This document shows, piece after piece, positions 1 to 6,447 of a DNA stretch of 16,121 nt. This stretch comes from Bacillota bacterium (GTDB lineage: Bacteria; Bacillota; Clostridia; Oscillospirales; Ruminococcaceae), in assembly GCA_023456995.1 (NCBI GenBank), contig JAEWNU010000203.1:1-16121 (forward strand), given 5' to 3'. Every line of letters starts with the position of its first letter. Position 1 is the first letter of the stretch. Made by a program: the position numbers and the translations under genes. Below the pieces are notes generated by a model. It did not search any database. It had not been told where the DNA came from and saw only the letters and a program-made list of their open reading frames with translations.

Positions 1-10
1 TCATTTTGTT

Positions 11-1180
11 TCACATCCAAAAAGGGATATAGGGTACCAGTAGCAGACGGTTGGCATATAGCAGGAAGAGATATTCCAGAATAACCAACACTATCAGTAG
101 ACCCATGATCGAATAGTGCATCCTAATGGAATCCTTTTGTTCGCGTTTGAGCGCCGCAAGCTGCTGACCATTCAGTTTGTTGCTTCTTGCACCGTCTATC
201 ATGTCCTGCAGGTTGGACGCAGGCAGCAGGCATTGCACCATTTCGGGTATGAGCATAACCGAAAATGGCAAAAAGATCAGCGCGACACGCTGAAACACAA
301 AATGCTTGACGGTCAGTGACATAATCAGTGTTCCATAAAGAAAAAGATTAAAAAGCACCAGATTGTTTTTGTTCCGATCCAAAAGCTTCTTATATAAAAG
401 TGAGGCAATCAGCAAGATAATAACCCATATAATGACTGTGTTGATATTACGGCCTCGCATATAGTAGGAATCGGGCGTGTACTGCGCAAACCGGGGCACA
501 AATTTGATGACCCACTGCAAAATTATCTCAGAGAAAAATACGACGATAAAAAAACATGTAGAGTAAAGACTGATCATCCACTTGTTTGGAGGGATTGTTG
601 CAATAAAATAGACGGGTATCAAAACAAAAAGGCTGGTGTGGCATAACCCCGCCAACGCTATAATCAAAAAATATGGCAGCGGTTTGCGCTTTTGTAAAAA
701 AGGCAATGCAAACATGGCGACGGAAATACCTAGCTCTTGCCGAAGCGTACAAAGTGCATAGGTAAAAAAGCCAAGGCCAATATAGCAGAAGATGCTTAGC
801 CATATCTTTGAGGAATATTTCCAGATAAAAAAGGCACGCAACAGGATGATAATGACCGATGCTGTCCACCACAGCACCAGTGGATTGCCGGTAAAAAGTG
901 CAACGACCTGATTGAGCAGGCCATAAAGAGGTTCCACTCGATATAAATTATCAGCGGAAAACATATACGAAAAACTATGTTCACGAACGGCTAAAAAATA
1001 ATCTCGGTATACCCAGTCATAGTCGATGCCGACACTGCCGCTACGCAGAGCGGCCATCACGCACATTAGCAGTGTCATAACCCCTAAAACAAGCAGTTCT
1101 TTTTTGGGTGATGACTTGGATTCACAGAGCAAAAACCCAAAAATACCCGAAAAAATAAGTAGTATAATATATGGCAGCAA
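11..1180 (-). CDS. EpsG-family exopolysaccharide polymerase-like membrane protein
   Basis: A polytopic membrane protein of about 389 residues that resembles the EpsG family (Wzy-like polymerases and export proteins of exopolysaccharide clusters). It has about ten hydrophobic segments, starting directly at the N-terminus (LLPYIILLIFSGIFGFLL). An early conserved stretch, SGSVGIDYDWVYRDYF, matches the G-x-D-x3-Y pattern near the first loop of EpsG proteins. A central RQELGISVAMFALPFL segment is followed by a short basic loop (KRKPLP) and a CHTS motif, all typical of this family. The frame is open upstream to 1309, but that part runs inside the upstream glycosyltransferase gene. I chose TTG at 1180, which lies 2 bases after that gene's stop with an AGGTG ribosome binding site before it. 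The pair is clearly one operon. The role as polymerase is inferred from family and context; a flippase or O-antigen ligase is less likely. Confidence 0.8.
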   Translation of the reverse strand: MLPYIILLIFSGIFGFLLCESKSSPKKELLVLGVMTLLMCVMAALRSGSVGIDYDWVYRDYFLAVREHSFSYMFSADNLYRVEPLYGLLNQVVALFTGNPLVLWWTASVIIILLRAFFIWKYSSKIWLSIFCYIGLGFFTYALCTLRQELGISVAMFALPFLQKRKPLPYFLIIALAGLCHTSLFVLIPVYFIATIPPNKWMISLYSTCFFIVVFFSEIILQWVIKFVPRFAQYTPDSYYMRGRNINTVIIWVIILLIASLLYKKLLDRNKNNLVLFNLFLYGTLIMSLTVKHFVFQRVALIFLPFSVMLIPEMVQCLLPASNLQDMIDGARSNKLNGQQLAALKREQKDSIRMHYSIMGLLIVLVILEYLFLLYANRLLLVPYIPFWM

Positions 1181-1182
1181 CT

Positions 1183-2319
1183 TTATCTGACACCTGCTTT
1201 CAAATAATTTTCTTGATATTCCGGCATTTCTTCGCCGAGGTAGATATACATTAGCTCCGGTAATACCTGCGGCAGCATAAAGCGTGAAAGCTCGGCGGTG
1301 CGACGACAATATGGCGACTGTCCAGCTGTAACAAGCAGTTGGGTCAGCTCCGAGGGTTTGTCATATAGCATAAAATTGGGGTAGCACTCCGCCAATTCTC
1401 GATGTCCCTTAATGTCACTGGCGATCACGTCAAGCCCACTGGCCATCGCCTCCATAATATTGAACGGTAAACCTTCTATCAGGCTGGTAGAAACGCAGAC
1501 GTCGCAACCGGCTAGAAGTGCAGGTGTGTCATTGACATAACCTAGAAAATGAACCTGATTTGTTACGTCAAGCTGTGATACAAGCTGATGGCAGTCTTCA
1601 AGCAGTGCACCTGTTCCAGCCAACAACAGTTGCGCGTTGGGAATCTGCGATGCGGCTGCGGCGAAGGCAGTCAACAGCTGGTTGTGGTTTTTCCGCTTTG
1701 AAAACTCAGCGATATAAACAAACAAAACCTGTTCAGGCAAAAAACCCAACGCCTTTTTGGCGACGATATGCTCATCAGGGGAAGGCACAATAAAACGATC
1801 CGGTGAAAGCCCCATACCATTTATGTACTGAATGCTGCCGCTCGACAGGCGGTAGCGGTGTGCGATACGCTCGTCCTCGCGGTTCATCACCATCAGTACG
1901 TCGGTAACTCTGGCACAGAGTTTTTCTGGCAGCAGATATTTTAATCGTGCAAAGCCATCGTTTTCACCGAACAGATAGCCGTGGCAGGTGTAAAATACAC
2001 GGGGTCGCAGCCGCTTAGGAATGGTGAGTAGCGCCGCACGTACCACTGCTGCTGCTAGTGTGGTGTGCAAGCTGACAATATCAAATCGCTCTTTAAGAAG
2101 CAGCTTGCGTGCCGCAAAAATGGCTCGGATGTTCTTAAAGCTGAAAAAACTTTTATAGAGCGGAAGGGTAAAGCTTTGTTGTGCGCCATCTATTTCTCCG
2201 ATGTCTCCCGTCGCGGTTGAGACTTCATAACCGCATTGAGAAAATGCCGCCATATAAGGTGTGTGAAAGTTTTTAAGATGAGAGGCTGTCGATGCGCAAA
2301 ATAATATTTTTTTTGCCAA
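1183..2319 (-). CDS. Glycosyltransferase family 4, EpsD/CapM-like
   Basis: A cytoplasmic GT-B glycosyltransferase of about 378 residues that probably adds a sugar from a nucleotide-sugar donor to the lipid-linked exopolysaccharide repeat unit. The N-terminal half begins KKILFCASTASHLKNFHTPY, which resembles EpsD (FH.PYM, then a G-x-EV turn). The C-terminal half has the family 4 signature: a YIAEFSKRKNH strand-loop that contacts the donor, the LLLAGTG strand, and the EGLPFNIMEAMASG segment with the E-x7-E pair. The frame is open to a TTG at 2361. I prefer TTG at 2319 because a GAGGCAGGTG ribosome binding site precedes it at normal spacing and the protein then begins at the first beta strand. 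It is the first gene of a unit with the EpsG-like gene 2 bases downstream and a promoter at 2389-2417. The sugar specificity cannot be read from sequence. Confidence 0.88.
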   Translation of the reverse strand: MAKKILFCASTASHLKNFHTPYMAAFSQCGYEVSTATGDIGEIDGAQQSFTLPLYKSFFSFKNIRAIFAARKLLLKERFDIVSLHTTLAAAVVRAALLTIPKRLRPRVFYTCHGYLFGENDGFARLKYLLPEKLCARVTDVLMVMNREDERIAHRYRLSSGSIQYINGMGLSPDRFIVPSPDEHIVAKKALGFLPEQVLFVYIAEFSKRKNHNQLLTAFAAAASQIPNAQLLLAGTGALLEDCHQLVSQLDVTNQVHFLGYVNDTPALLAGCDVCVSTSLIEGLPFNIMEAMASGLDVIASDIKGHRELAECYPNFMLYDKPSELTQLLVTAGQSPYCRRTAELSRFMLPQVLPELMYIYLGEEMPEYQENYLKAGVR

Positions 2320-2388
2320 AATAACACCTGCCTCAGTAACAAAATTCAAGAAGACAAACAATAATAATTTTTAACTCGATACATTTCT

Positions 2389-2417
2389 ATTTTATCGCAT
2401 AACACATCGAAAAGCAA
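2389..2417 (-). promoter_or_regulatory. Sigma-A-type promoter of the exopolysaccharide pair
   Basis: Read on the minus strand, TTGCTT (2412-2417) and TAAAAT (2389-2394) are separated by 17 bases. The predicted start of transcription is about 60 bases before the glycosyltransferase TTG at 2319. Two mismatches from consensus, so moderate strength is expected. Confidence 0.6.
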
Positions 2418-2438
2418 TACAATGCGCACTAAAGCGCA

Positions 2439-2484
2439 GACCGGCGTTTGTTCCAGAGCAAACTGCCCTATCCAGACGCCGGTC
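2439..2484 (-). terminator. Nested hairpin after the ilvN-like gene, possible terminator
   Basis: A perfect 9-base inverted repeat GACCGGCGT/ACGCCGGTC (2439-2447 and 2476-2484) encloses a second possible stem, 2446-2452 with 2457-2463 (one G-T pair), closed by a four-base loop. It lies 52 bases after the stop of the ilvN-like gene and before the promoter of the next minus-strand unit. No run of T follows the stem on either strand, so intrinsic termination is uncertain. It may instead be a structured RNA end or a protein site. Confidence 0.4.
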
Positions 2485-2536
2485 AATCAGTAAAAAGCGC
2501 TTATTATAACGCATTAAGCCATGCCGAAAAGTTTTT

Positions 2537-3052
2537 TTAACACGCACCGCTGACCATCGCTCCAGGTTCCAGCGGGAAATAGGTTACATTTGGCACCTCG
2601 GCAAAAAGCAAGCCGTAGGGTGCAACGTCGTTTAAAAAGAGCGCTAAGCCCTTGGGATCCGATTCGGTCTCTATGGTCATTTCGAGATCGGTTCTACCGG
2701 AGATGAGTGCACTGTGCCTATCGCAAAGGCGGCAGGCTTCAGCATGGCTGAGGTGGTCGCAAGAGATGCGCACTTTTAAAGAGCTGACACCACACAGTGG
2801 GTTCTGAGAAACCAGCTGTAGCCCACTTACCTGCTCAAGGCGCGCTGTTTGCTTTGTAATGCGTGACGCCTGATAAGCGGTAGCGCTAAAGACGCAGGTT
2901 AGGCGGTTAAGGCCGGGTTCGCAGTCCCTGGAGACCACAAGCGTTTCAAGCGTGCAACCCCAGCGCCCCAGAACGCCAGTGAATCGCGCCAGCGTCAAGG
3001 CGGCGTCGTCGGTGAGCATGGTGACAAGATAGCTTCCATTTAGACTTTTCAT
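2537..3052 (-). CDS. ilvN: Acetolactate synthase small subunit-like ACT protein
   Basis: A 171-residue protein with the length and layout of the regulatory subunit of acetohydroxyacid synthase, which binds branched-chain amino acids and stimulates the catalytic subunit in Val/Leu/Ile synthesis. Residues 7-80 form an ACT domain. The stretch from LTLARFTGVLGRWGCTLETL through the NRLTCVF strand matches the IlvN/IlvH pattern (ALSR.AGLF..RG.NIESL, then LSRMT). The C-terminal half (about 90-165) resembles the second ALS-SS domain but is divergent. The ATG at 3052 has an AGGAGA ribosome binding site. It is transcribed alone: no ilvB, ilvC or leuABCD neighbour lies in the window, which is unusual because ilvN normally follows ilvB. 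A T-box leader with a probable Ile specifier supports a branched-chain amino-acid role. It could also be a free-standing ACT regulator that no longer partners AHAS. Confidence 0.75.
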   Translation of the reverse strand: MKSLNGSYLVTMLTDDAALTLARFTGVLGRWGCTLETLVVSRDCEPGLNRLTCVFSATAYQASRITKQTARLEQVSGLQLVSQNPLCGVSSLKVRISCDHLSHAEACRLCDRHSALISGRTDLEMTIETESDPKGLALFLNDVAPYGLLFAEVPNVTYFPLEPGAMVSGAC

Positions 3053-3101
3053 AACAATTTCTCCTGTCGTCTCCGCCTCAAATTCGGTTTCAGAGCTTTG
3101 T

Positions 3102-3147
3102 AAAACAAAAATGCCTTTGTCTCCTGTGTTTCAAGAGACAAAGGCAT
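3102..3147 (-). terminator. T-box leader terminator
   Basis: A perfect 13-base stem ATGCCTTTGTCTC/GAGACAAAGGCAT (3111-3123 and 3135-3147) with an 11-base loop, followed on the minus strand by TTTTGTTTTA. It is the off-state structure of the T-box leader. Confidence 0.93.
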
Positions 3148-3413
3148 TGAATATGCACTCTGCGGTACCACTCTGATTGCCGTCTAATAATAACGGCCAC
3201 TCATTCAGGCATCGGGCAGAAAACCTGCCGAATACCGAACACTATAACGTGTGTTAATCGTTCGAGTCTACTTGCCGAAGGCGTTCGATCGACTGCTCGG
3301 GGAGGATATTCGCTGCGTGTGCATTGCTGTCTCACACCGACTGACAGCTCTCTGAAAATGCCTTGTTTCGCAGGTACTGTTCCCTTCACCGCATTTGGGC
3401 GAAATTATTTATT
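3102..3413 (-). promoter_or_regulatory. T-box riboswitch leader, probable isoleucine specifier
   Basis: About 310 bases of untranslated leader before the ilvN-like gene, read on the minus strand. Stem I shows an AGTA element opposite a GAA element (S-turn), flanked by pairing CTGCG/CGCAG. Next come the AGAGAG motif and an apical hairpin CTGTC...GACAG with GGTG in its loop. The specifier loop reads CGAATATCC, so the codon is most likely ATC (Ile) at 3305-3307; the following CTC (Leu) partly pairs in the lower stem and is less likely. The antiterminator bulge is AGAGTGGTACCGCAG (around 3160-3174), the T-box signature that pairs with the uncharged tRNA 3' end. An intrinsic terminator follows. 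Uncharged tRNA-Ile is expected to allow readthrough. Confidence 0.93.
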
Positions 3414-3419
3414 TGGTTT

Positions 3420-3448
3420 ATTATATGTATTTATCGGCAGATTGTCAA
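3420..3448 (-). promoter_or_regulatory. Perfect consensus promoter of the T-box/ilvN-like unit
   Basis: On the minus strand, TTGACA (3443-3448), a 17-base spacer and TATAAT (3420-3425). Every consensus base matches. The predicted transcription start is near 3413, just upstream of Stem I of the T-box. Confidence 0.9.
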
Positions 3449-3521
3449 GCGTCAAATCAGAAATTTATAGCCTTTGGTAATTTAATGAATATTTAGGCAC
3501 ACGATTATTTTTTAATTTTAA

Positions 3522-3527
3522 TATAAT
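3522..3527 (+). promoter_or_regulatory. Possible -10 element for the ferritin-like gene
   Basis: A TATAAT lies about 30 bases before the ferritin-like start in very A+T-rich DNA. No recognisable -35 is found at 16-18 bases, so this is a weak call; several overlapping ATAATATA matches exist here. Confidence 0.3.
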
Positions 3528-3556
3528 ATAACGAATAAAAAAAAGGAGGGGTGGCT

Positions 3557-3997
3557 GTGGATTTAACTTTGCCGCAGCAGCTTCAGGAACATATTGAATC
3601 TGAGATGAATTGCGAAGCACATTGTCGCTCTATGTCAGAGATCGCACCTACCGAGAAAGAACGGCAGGTGCTTTTGAAAATCGCGGAAAATGGACGCAAT
3701 CACGCGCAAGCGTTTCAAGCCGCCTACGTAGCTATAACAGGAGAGAACTATGAGCCCGTTGTATACCCAGTAAAAATAGATCAACCATATCTATATGCAA
3801 TACGCCATTTAATTATGAAGGAACAAAAAAGTTTCCAGGAGTATCATAATCAATTTATGAACACGGACAATAATATGCTAAAAAAGGTTTATTACCAGGT
3901 GGGGCTTAAAAAAACAGAACATATCAGCGAATTAATGAACCTAATAATTGATCAGCCCTACACAGAACCAGACATTATAAGCAAAAAATTAATCTAA
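3557..3997 (+). CDS. Small ferritin-like (rubrerythrin-like) protein with altered metal ligands
   Basis: A 146-residue, all-helical soluble protein with the two-repeat layout of ferritin-like/rubrerythrin-like proteins. Each half has two helices: LQEHIESEMNCEAHCRSMSEIA then the AENGRNHAQAFQAAY helix, and AIRHLIMKEQKSFQEYHNQF then the KKTEHISELMNLI helix. In active family members the second helix of each half carries E-x-x-H. Here those glutamates are Gly (GRNH) and Lys (KTEH), so a normal di-iron centre looks unlikely, although both histidines and the helix 1/helix 3 glutamates remain. The frame opens at GTG 3551, but the ribosome binding site AAAGGAGGGG ends at 3550, leaving no spacing. GTG at 3557 has normal spacing and is preferred. 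It is a single-gene unit between oppositely oriented units. Function unknown; an oxidative-stress or structural role is only a guess. Confidence 0.72.
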   Translation: MDLTLPQQLQEHIESEMNCEAHCRSMSEIAPTEKERQVLLKIAENGRNHAQAFQAAYVAITGENYEPVVYPVKIDQPYLYAIRHLIMKEQKSFQEYHNQFMNTDNNMLKKVYYQVGLKKTEHISELMNLIIDQPYTEPDIISKKLI

Positions 3998-4023
3998 GGT
4001 TATATCAAGCGGTTTTGCTACAA

Positions 4024-4057
4024 CGAAAAACACCGCCCTCTCAGGCGATGTTTTTCG
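4024..4057. terminator. Hairpin between convergent genes, likely bidirectional terminator
   Basis: CGAAAAACA-C-CGCC and GGCG-A-TGTTTTTCG form a 13-pair stem with one C-A mismatch and a 6-base loop. The A/T runs are inside the stem base, so U-rich ends are produced on both strands. It sits 26 bases after the ferritin-like stop and about 75 bases after the end of glnN on the other strand. Confidence 0.6.
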
Positions 4058-4131
4058 GATGCAGACAAACTAGAGAAAAGGAGTTATCAAAAAAGGGGGA
4101 AAGTGGATATCGTAGTAATGGACTAGCTACC

Positions 4132-6222
4132 TTACAGTGAGAACAGCAGCTGACCATAGGTGGGGAAGGGCCATGCATTTTCATCCACCATGGATTCAAG
4201 CTCATCAGCGACCGCACGCAGCTCTTGCATCAGGGCAAAGAGGCTGCTGTGGTGGAATTTAGCGCATTCAATGAGATCGGAGTAGTCCTTTGTTTTGAGC
4301 AATAACGAATCGAGCTCGTCGATTTTGTTGCTCAGCGAGGCGGTGCGCAAAGAGAGCTTGGAAACCAGCGTTTCCTCAGTCTTGCAGGAAATTTCAGACG
4401 AAAGGGCTCTTTTTGCGGCAGCGCCTTCGGCGACCTTTCTCGTATATTTAAGTACGGCAGGCAAGATATTTTTGCGAGCTATGTCTAGCATGGTATAAGC
4501 CTCGATATCCAGGGTTTTACAGTAGTTTTCAAGCAGGATATCGCAGCGCGAGTGCATCTCGGCAGCAGTAAATACGCCGTGCTTCTCAAACATCTTAATA
4601 TTTTTCTCAGCTACAAAATGGGGAATAGCCTCAGGGGTGCTCTTAAGGTTCAAGAGTCCGCGGCGAGCCGCTTCCTTCTGCCAGTCCTCAGAATAACCGT
4701 CGCCATTGAAGATAATGCGCTGGTGCTGCTTCACTGTATTCTTAATCAGTTTGTTAAGCGCGACGGTGAAGTCCTCGGCGCCTTCAAGTTCATCGGCAAA
4801 CTGGCACAGTTCTTCAGCAACGATGGTGTTGAGCACAACGTTCGGACCGGAGATTGAGAAGCTCGAACCGGGCATACGAAACTCGAATTTATTGCCAGTG
4901 AAGGCAAAAGGTGAAGTGCGGTTGCGATCTGTCAAATCCTTGGGGAATCGAGGTAGAACATTGACACCGATGGTCATATCCTCAGCGATGCTGCCGTTAT
5001 ATGCGGTGCCGTTGGCTATCGCGTCCAGAATGCCGGTCAGCTGATCGCCCAGAAAGATAGACAGAATAGCAGGGGGCGCTTCGTTCGCACCGAGACGGTG
5101 GTCGTTGCCTGCCGAGGCGACCGATACGCGAAGCAGATCCTGATAATCGTCAACAGCCTTAATAACCGCAGCTAAAAACAGCAGAAATTGTGCGTTTTCT
5201 TCGGGCGAATCACCGGGCTCAAGCAGGTTGACGCCTGCGTCGGTTGCAATGGACCAGTTGTTATGTTTTCCCGAACCGTTTACGCCCGCAAAGGGCTTCT
5301 CGTGCAGCAGGCAGACCATGTTATGGCGCAGCGCCACTTTTTTGAGCATCTCCATTGTGATCTGGTTATGGTCAGTCGCAATATTGGTGGTGGAGAAGAT
5401 TGGTGCAAGCTCATACTGAGCCGGTGCGACTTCCTTATGTTCAGTCTTTGCCAATATGCCAAGCTTCCAGAGCTCTTCGTCAAGATCTTTCATAAAGGCA
5501 ATGACACTGGGATCAATAGCACCGAAGTAGTGATCATCCATTTCCTGACCCTTCGGAGCCTTGGCACCGAACAGTGTGCGGCCTGTGTAGACCAAATCAC
5601 GGCGCTTATGGAACATATCCTTATTAACAAGGAAGTACTCCTGCTCGGCGCCTACAGTACCGGATACGCGGGAGGCGGGCGTGTTAAACAGCTTAAGAAT
5701 ACGTAGCGCCTGAACGTTGAGCGCTTCCATTGAACGCATGAGCGGTGTTTTCTTATCCAGTGCCTCGCCGCCGTAAGAGCAGAACGCCGTAGGAATGCAC
5801 AGGGTTCCATCCTTTATAAAGGCGGGGGAGGTGGGATCCCAAGCGGTATAGCCCCGGGCTTCAAAAGTTGCGCGCAGGCCGCCGGAAGGGAAGGAGGAGG
5901 CATCCGGCTCGCCACGAATCAATTCCTTGCCGGAAAAATCCATAATAACTTTGCCGTTTTTTAACGGGGTGATAAAGCTATCGTGTTTTTCAGCAGTGAT
6001 GCCGGTCATGGGCTGAAACCAGTGGGTGAAATGAGTAACGCCCTTTTCTACCGCCCAATCCATCATGGCGTTTGCAATCACATTTGCCAAATCAAGCGTG
6101 AGAGGTTTGCCGTCCTTAATAAGTTTGTGAAATTCCTTATAATAGGCCTTGGGCATTTTGTTTTGCATGACACTGTCATTAAAAACCATGCTGCCGAAAA
6201 TCTCTGGTACGTTTGTCATCAT
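4132..6222 (-). CDS. glnN: Glutamine synthetase type III
   Basis: A 696-residue type III glutamine synthetase (ATP-dependent glutamate + ammonia to glutamine), the large dodecameric form found in Bacteroidetes, cyanobacteria and many Clostridia. The N-terminal region (FGSMVFND, then HFTHWFQPMTGITAEKHDSF) is specific to type III. The catalytic core carries GAEQEYFLV, the EVAPAQYELAPIF strand, NGSGKHNNWSI (ATP/glutamate site) and the GANEAPPAILSIFLG segment. The long helical C-terminal tail is also present, so it is full length. Two ATGs are adjacent at 6222 and 6219 after AGGAGG; I use the first. It is transcribed alone, divergently from glnA, from a perfect consensus promoter whose short leader contains a strong terminator with an alternative ANTAR-type fold. 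Conditional antitermination is therefore expected. Having both GSIII and GSI suggests division of labour under different nitrogen states. Confidence 0.97.
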   Translation of the reverse strand: MMTNVPEIFGSMVFNDSVMQNKMPKAYYKEFHKLIKDGKPLTLDLANVIANAMMDWAVEKGVTHFTHWFQPMTGITAEKHDSFITPLKNGKVIMDFSGKELIRGEPDASSFPSGGLRATFEARGYTAWDPTSPAFIKDGTLCIPTAFCSYGGEALDKKTPLMRSMEALNVQALRILKLFNTPASRVSGTVGAEQEYFLVNKDMFHKRRDLVYTGRTLFGAKAPKGQEMDDHYFGAIDPSVIAFMKDLDEELWKLGILAKTEHKEVAPAQYELAPIFSTTNIATDHNQITMEMLKKVALRHNMVCLLHEKPFAGVNGSGKHNNWSIATDAGVNLLEPGDSPEENAQFLLFLAAVIKAVDDYQDLLRVSVASAGNDHRLGANEAPPAILSIFLGDQLTGILDAIANGTAYNGSIAEDMTIGVNVLPRFPKDLTDRNRTSPFAFTGNKFEFRMPGSSFSISGPNVVLNTIVAEELCQFADELEGAEDFTVALNKLIKNTVKQHQRIIFNGDGYSEDWQKEAARRGLLNLKSTPEAIPHFVAEKNIKMFEKHGVFTAAEMHSRCDILLENYCKTLDIEAYTMLDIARKNILPAVLKYTRKVAEGAAAKRALSSEISCKTEETLVSKLSLRTASLSNKIDELDSLLLKTKDYSDLIECAKFHHSSLFALMQELRAVADELESMVDENAWPFPTYGQLLFSL

Positions 6223-6260
6223 GAGTTCCTCCTATCAATGGGGACTTAACGTGTAAATAA

Positions 6261-6306
6261 ACAAAACAAAAAAGACACCATGGGCCTTGTAGCCCACAGC
6301 GTCTTT
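6261..6306 (-). terminator. Leader terminator (attenuator) upstream of glnN
   Basis: On the minus strand a 15-pair stem (three G-T pairs) is formed by 6306-6292 and 6285-6271, with loop TACAAG. It is followed immediately by TCTTTTTTGTTTTGT. It begins about 8 bases after the predicted transcription start and ends about 40 bases before the glnN ribosome binding site, so it must be bypassed for glnN expression. Confidence 0.88.
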
Positions 6307-6310
6307 GCTG
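6281..6310 (-). promoter_or_regulatory. Candidate ANTAR-protein RNA target (dual hexaloop hairpins) in the glnN leader
   Basis: The leader can fold into hairpin 1, CAGC-[AAAGAC]-GCTG (6310-6297), directly followed by hairpin 2, TGGGC-[TACAAG]-GCCCA (6296-6281). Hairpin 1 has a six-base loop with A at position 1 and G at position 4, the published feature of ANTAR antiterminator targets; the loop of hairpin 2 is also six bases but lacks A1/G4. Hairpin 1 uses the lower 5' arm of the terminator, so the two folds exclude each other. An ANTAR protein is encoded at 7807-8376. The link between them is inference. Confidence 0.6.
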
Positions 6311-6320
6311 GTATGTCATT

Positions 6321-6349
6321 ATTATAGCGGCCATTTTGTTGTTTGTCAA
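6321..6349 (-). promoter_or_regulatory. Perfect consensus promoter of glnN
   Basis: On the minus strand, TTGACA (6344-6349), a 17-base spacer and TATAAT (6321-6326). The predicted start is about 6314. A promoter this strong followed at once by a terminator implies control at elongation rather than initiation. Confidence 0.9.
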
Positions 6350-6393
6350 CAGAAATTTTGAATCTTTCTTTTTATAATCCTGCAAATAGTGAC

Positions 6394-6423
6394 TTGCACA
6401 AAAAAAGGAATTTATGTTACAAT
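6394..6423 (+). promoter_or_regulatory. Promoter of glnA
   Basis: TTGCAC (6394-6399) and TACAAT (6418-6423) with an 18-base spacer. The predicted start, near 6430, leaves a leader of only about 18 bases, with no room for a hairpin. So glnA itself does not appear to be attenuated in the way glnN is. Confidence 0.6.
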
Positions 6424-6447
6424 ACCACACATTAGGGGGTGCTTTAG

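Noticed and set aside
1181..1309. N-terminal extension of the EpsG-like gene
   Set aside because: The extra 43 residues lie inside the glycosyltransferase gene, are basic and low in similarity to EpsG, and a TTG with a ribosome binding site exists at 1180.
3201..3389. Open frame of 62 codons inside the T-box leader
   Set aside because: It overlaps Stem I and the specifier region of a clear T-box RNA and resembles no protein.
5188..5706. Long plus-strand frame of 172 codons antisense to glnN
   Set aside because: It is a shadow of the glnN coding sequence; no ribosome binding site and no family match.
6418..6440. GlnR-type operator (TGTNA-N7-TNACA) near the glnA start
   Set aside because: TGTTA-N7-ACACA is present, but the right half has mismatches and no second copy is seen; too weak to call.
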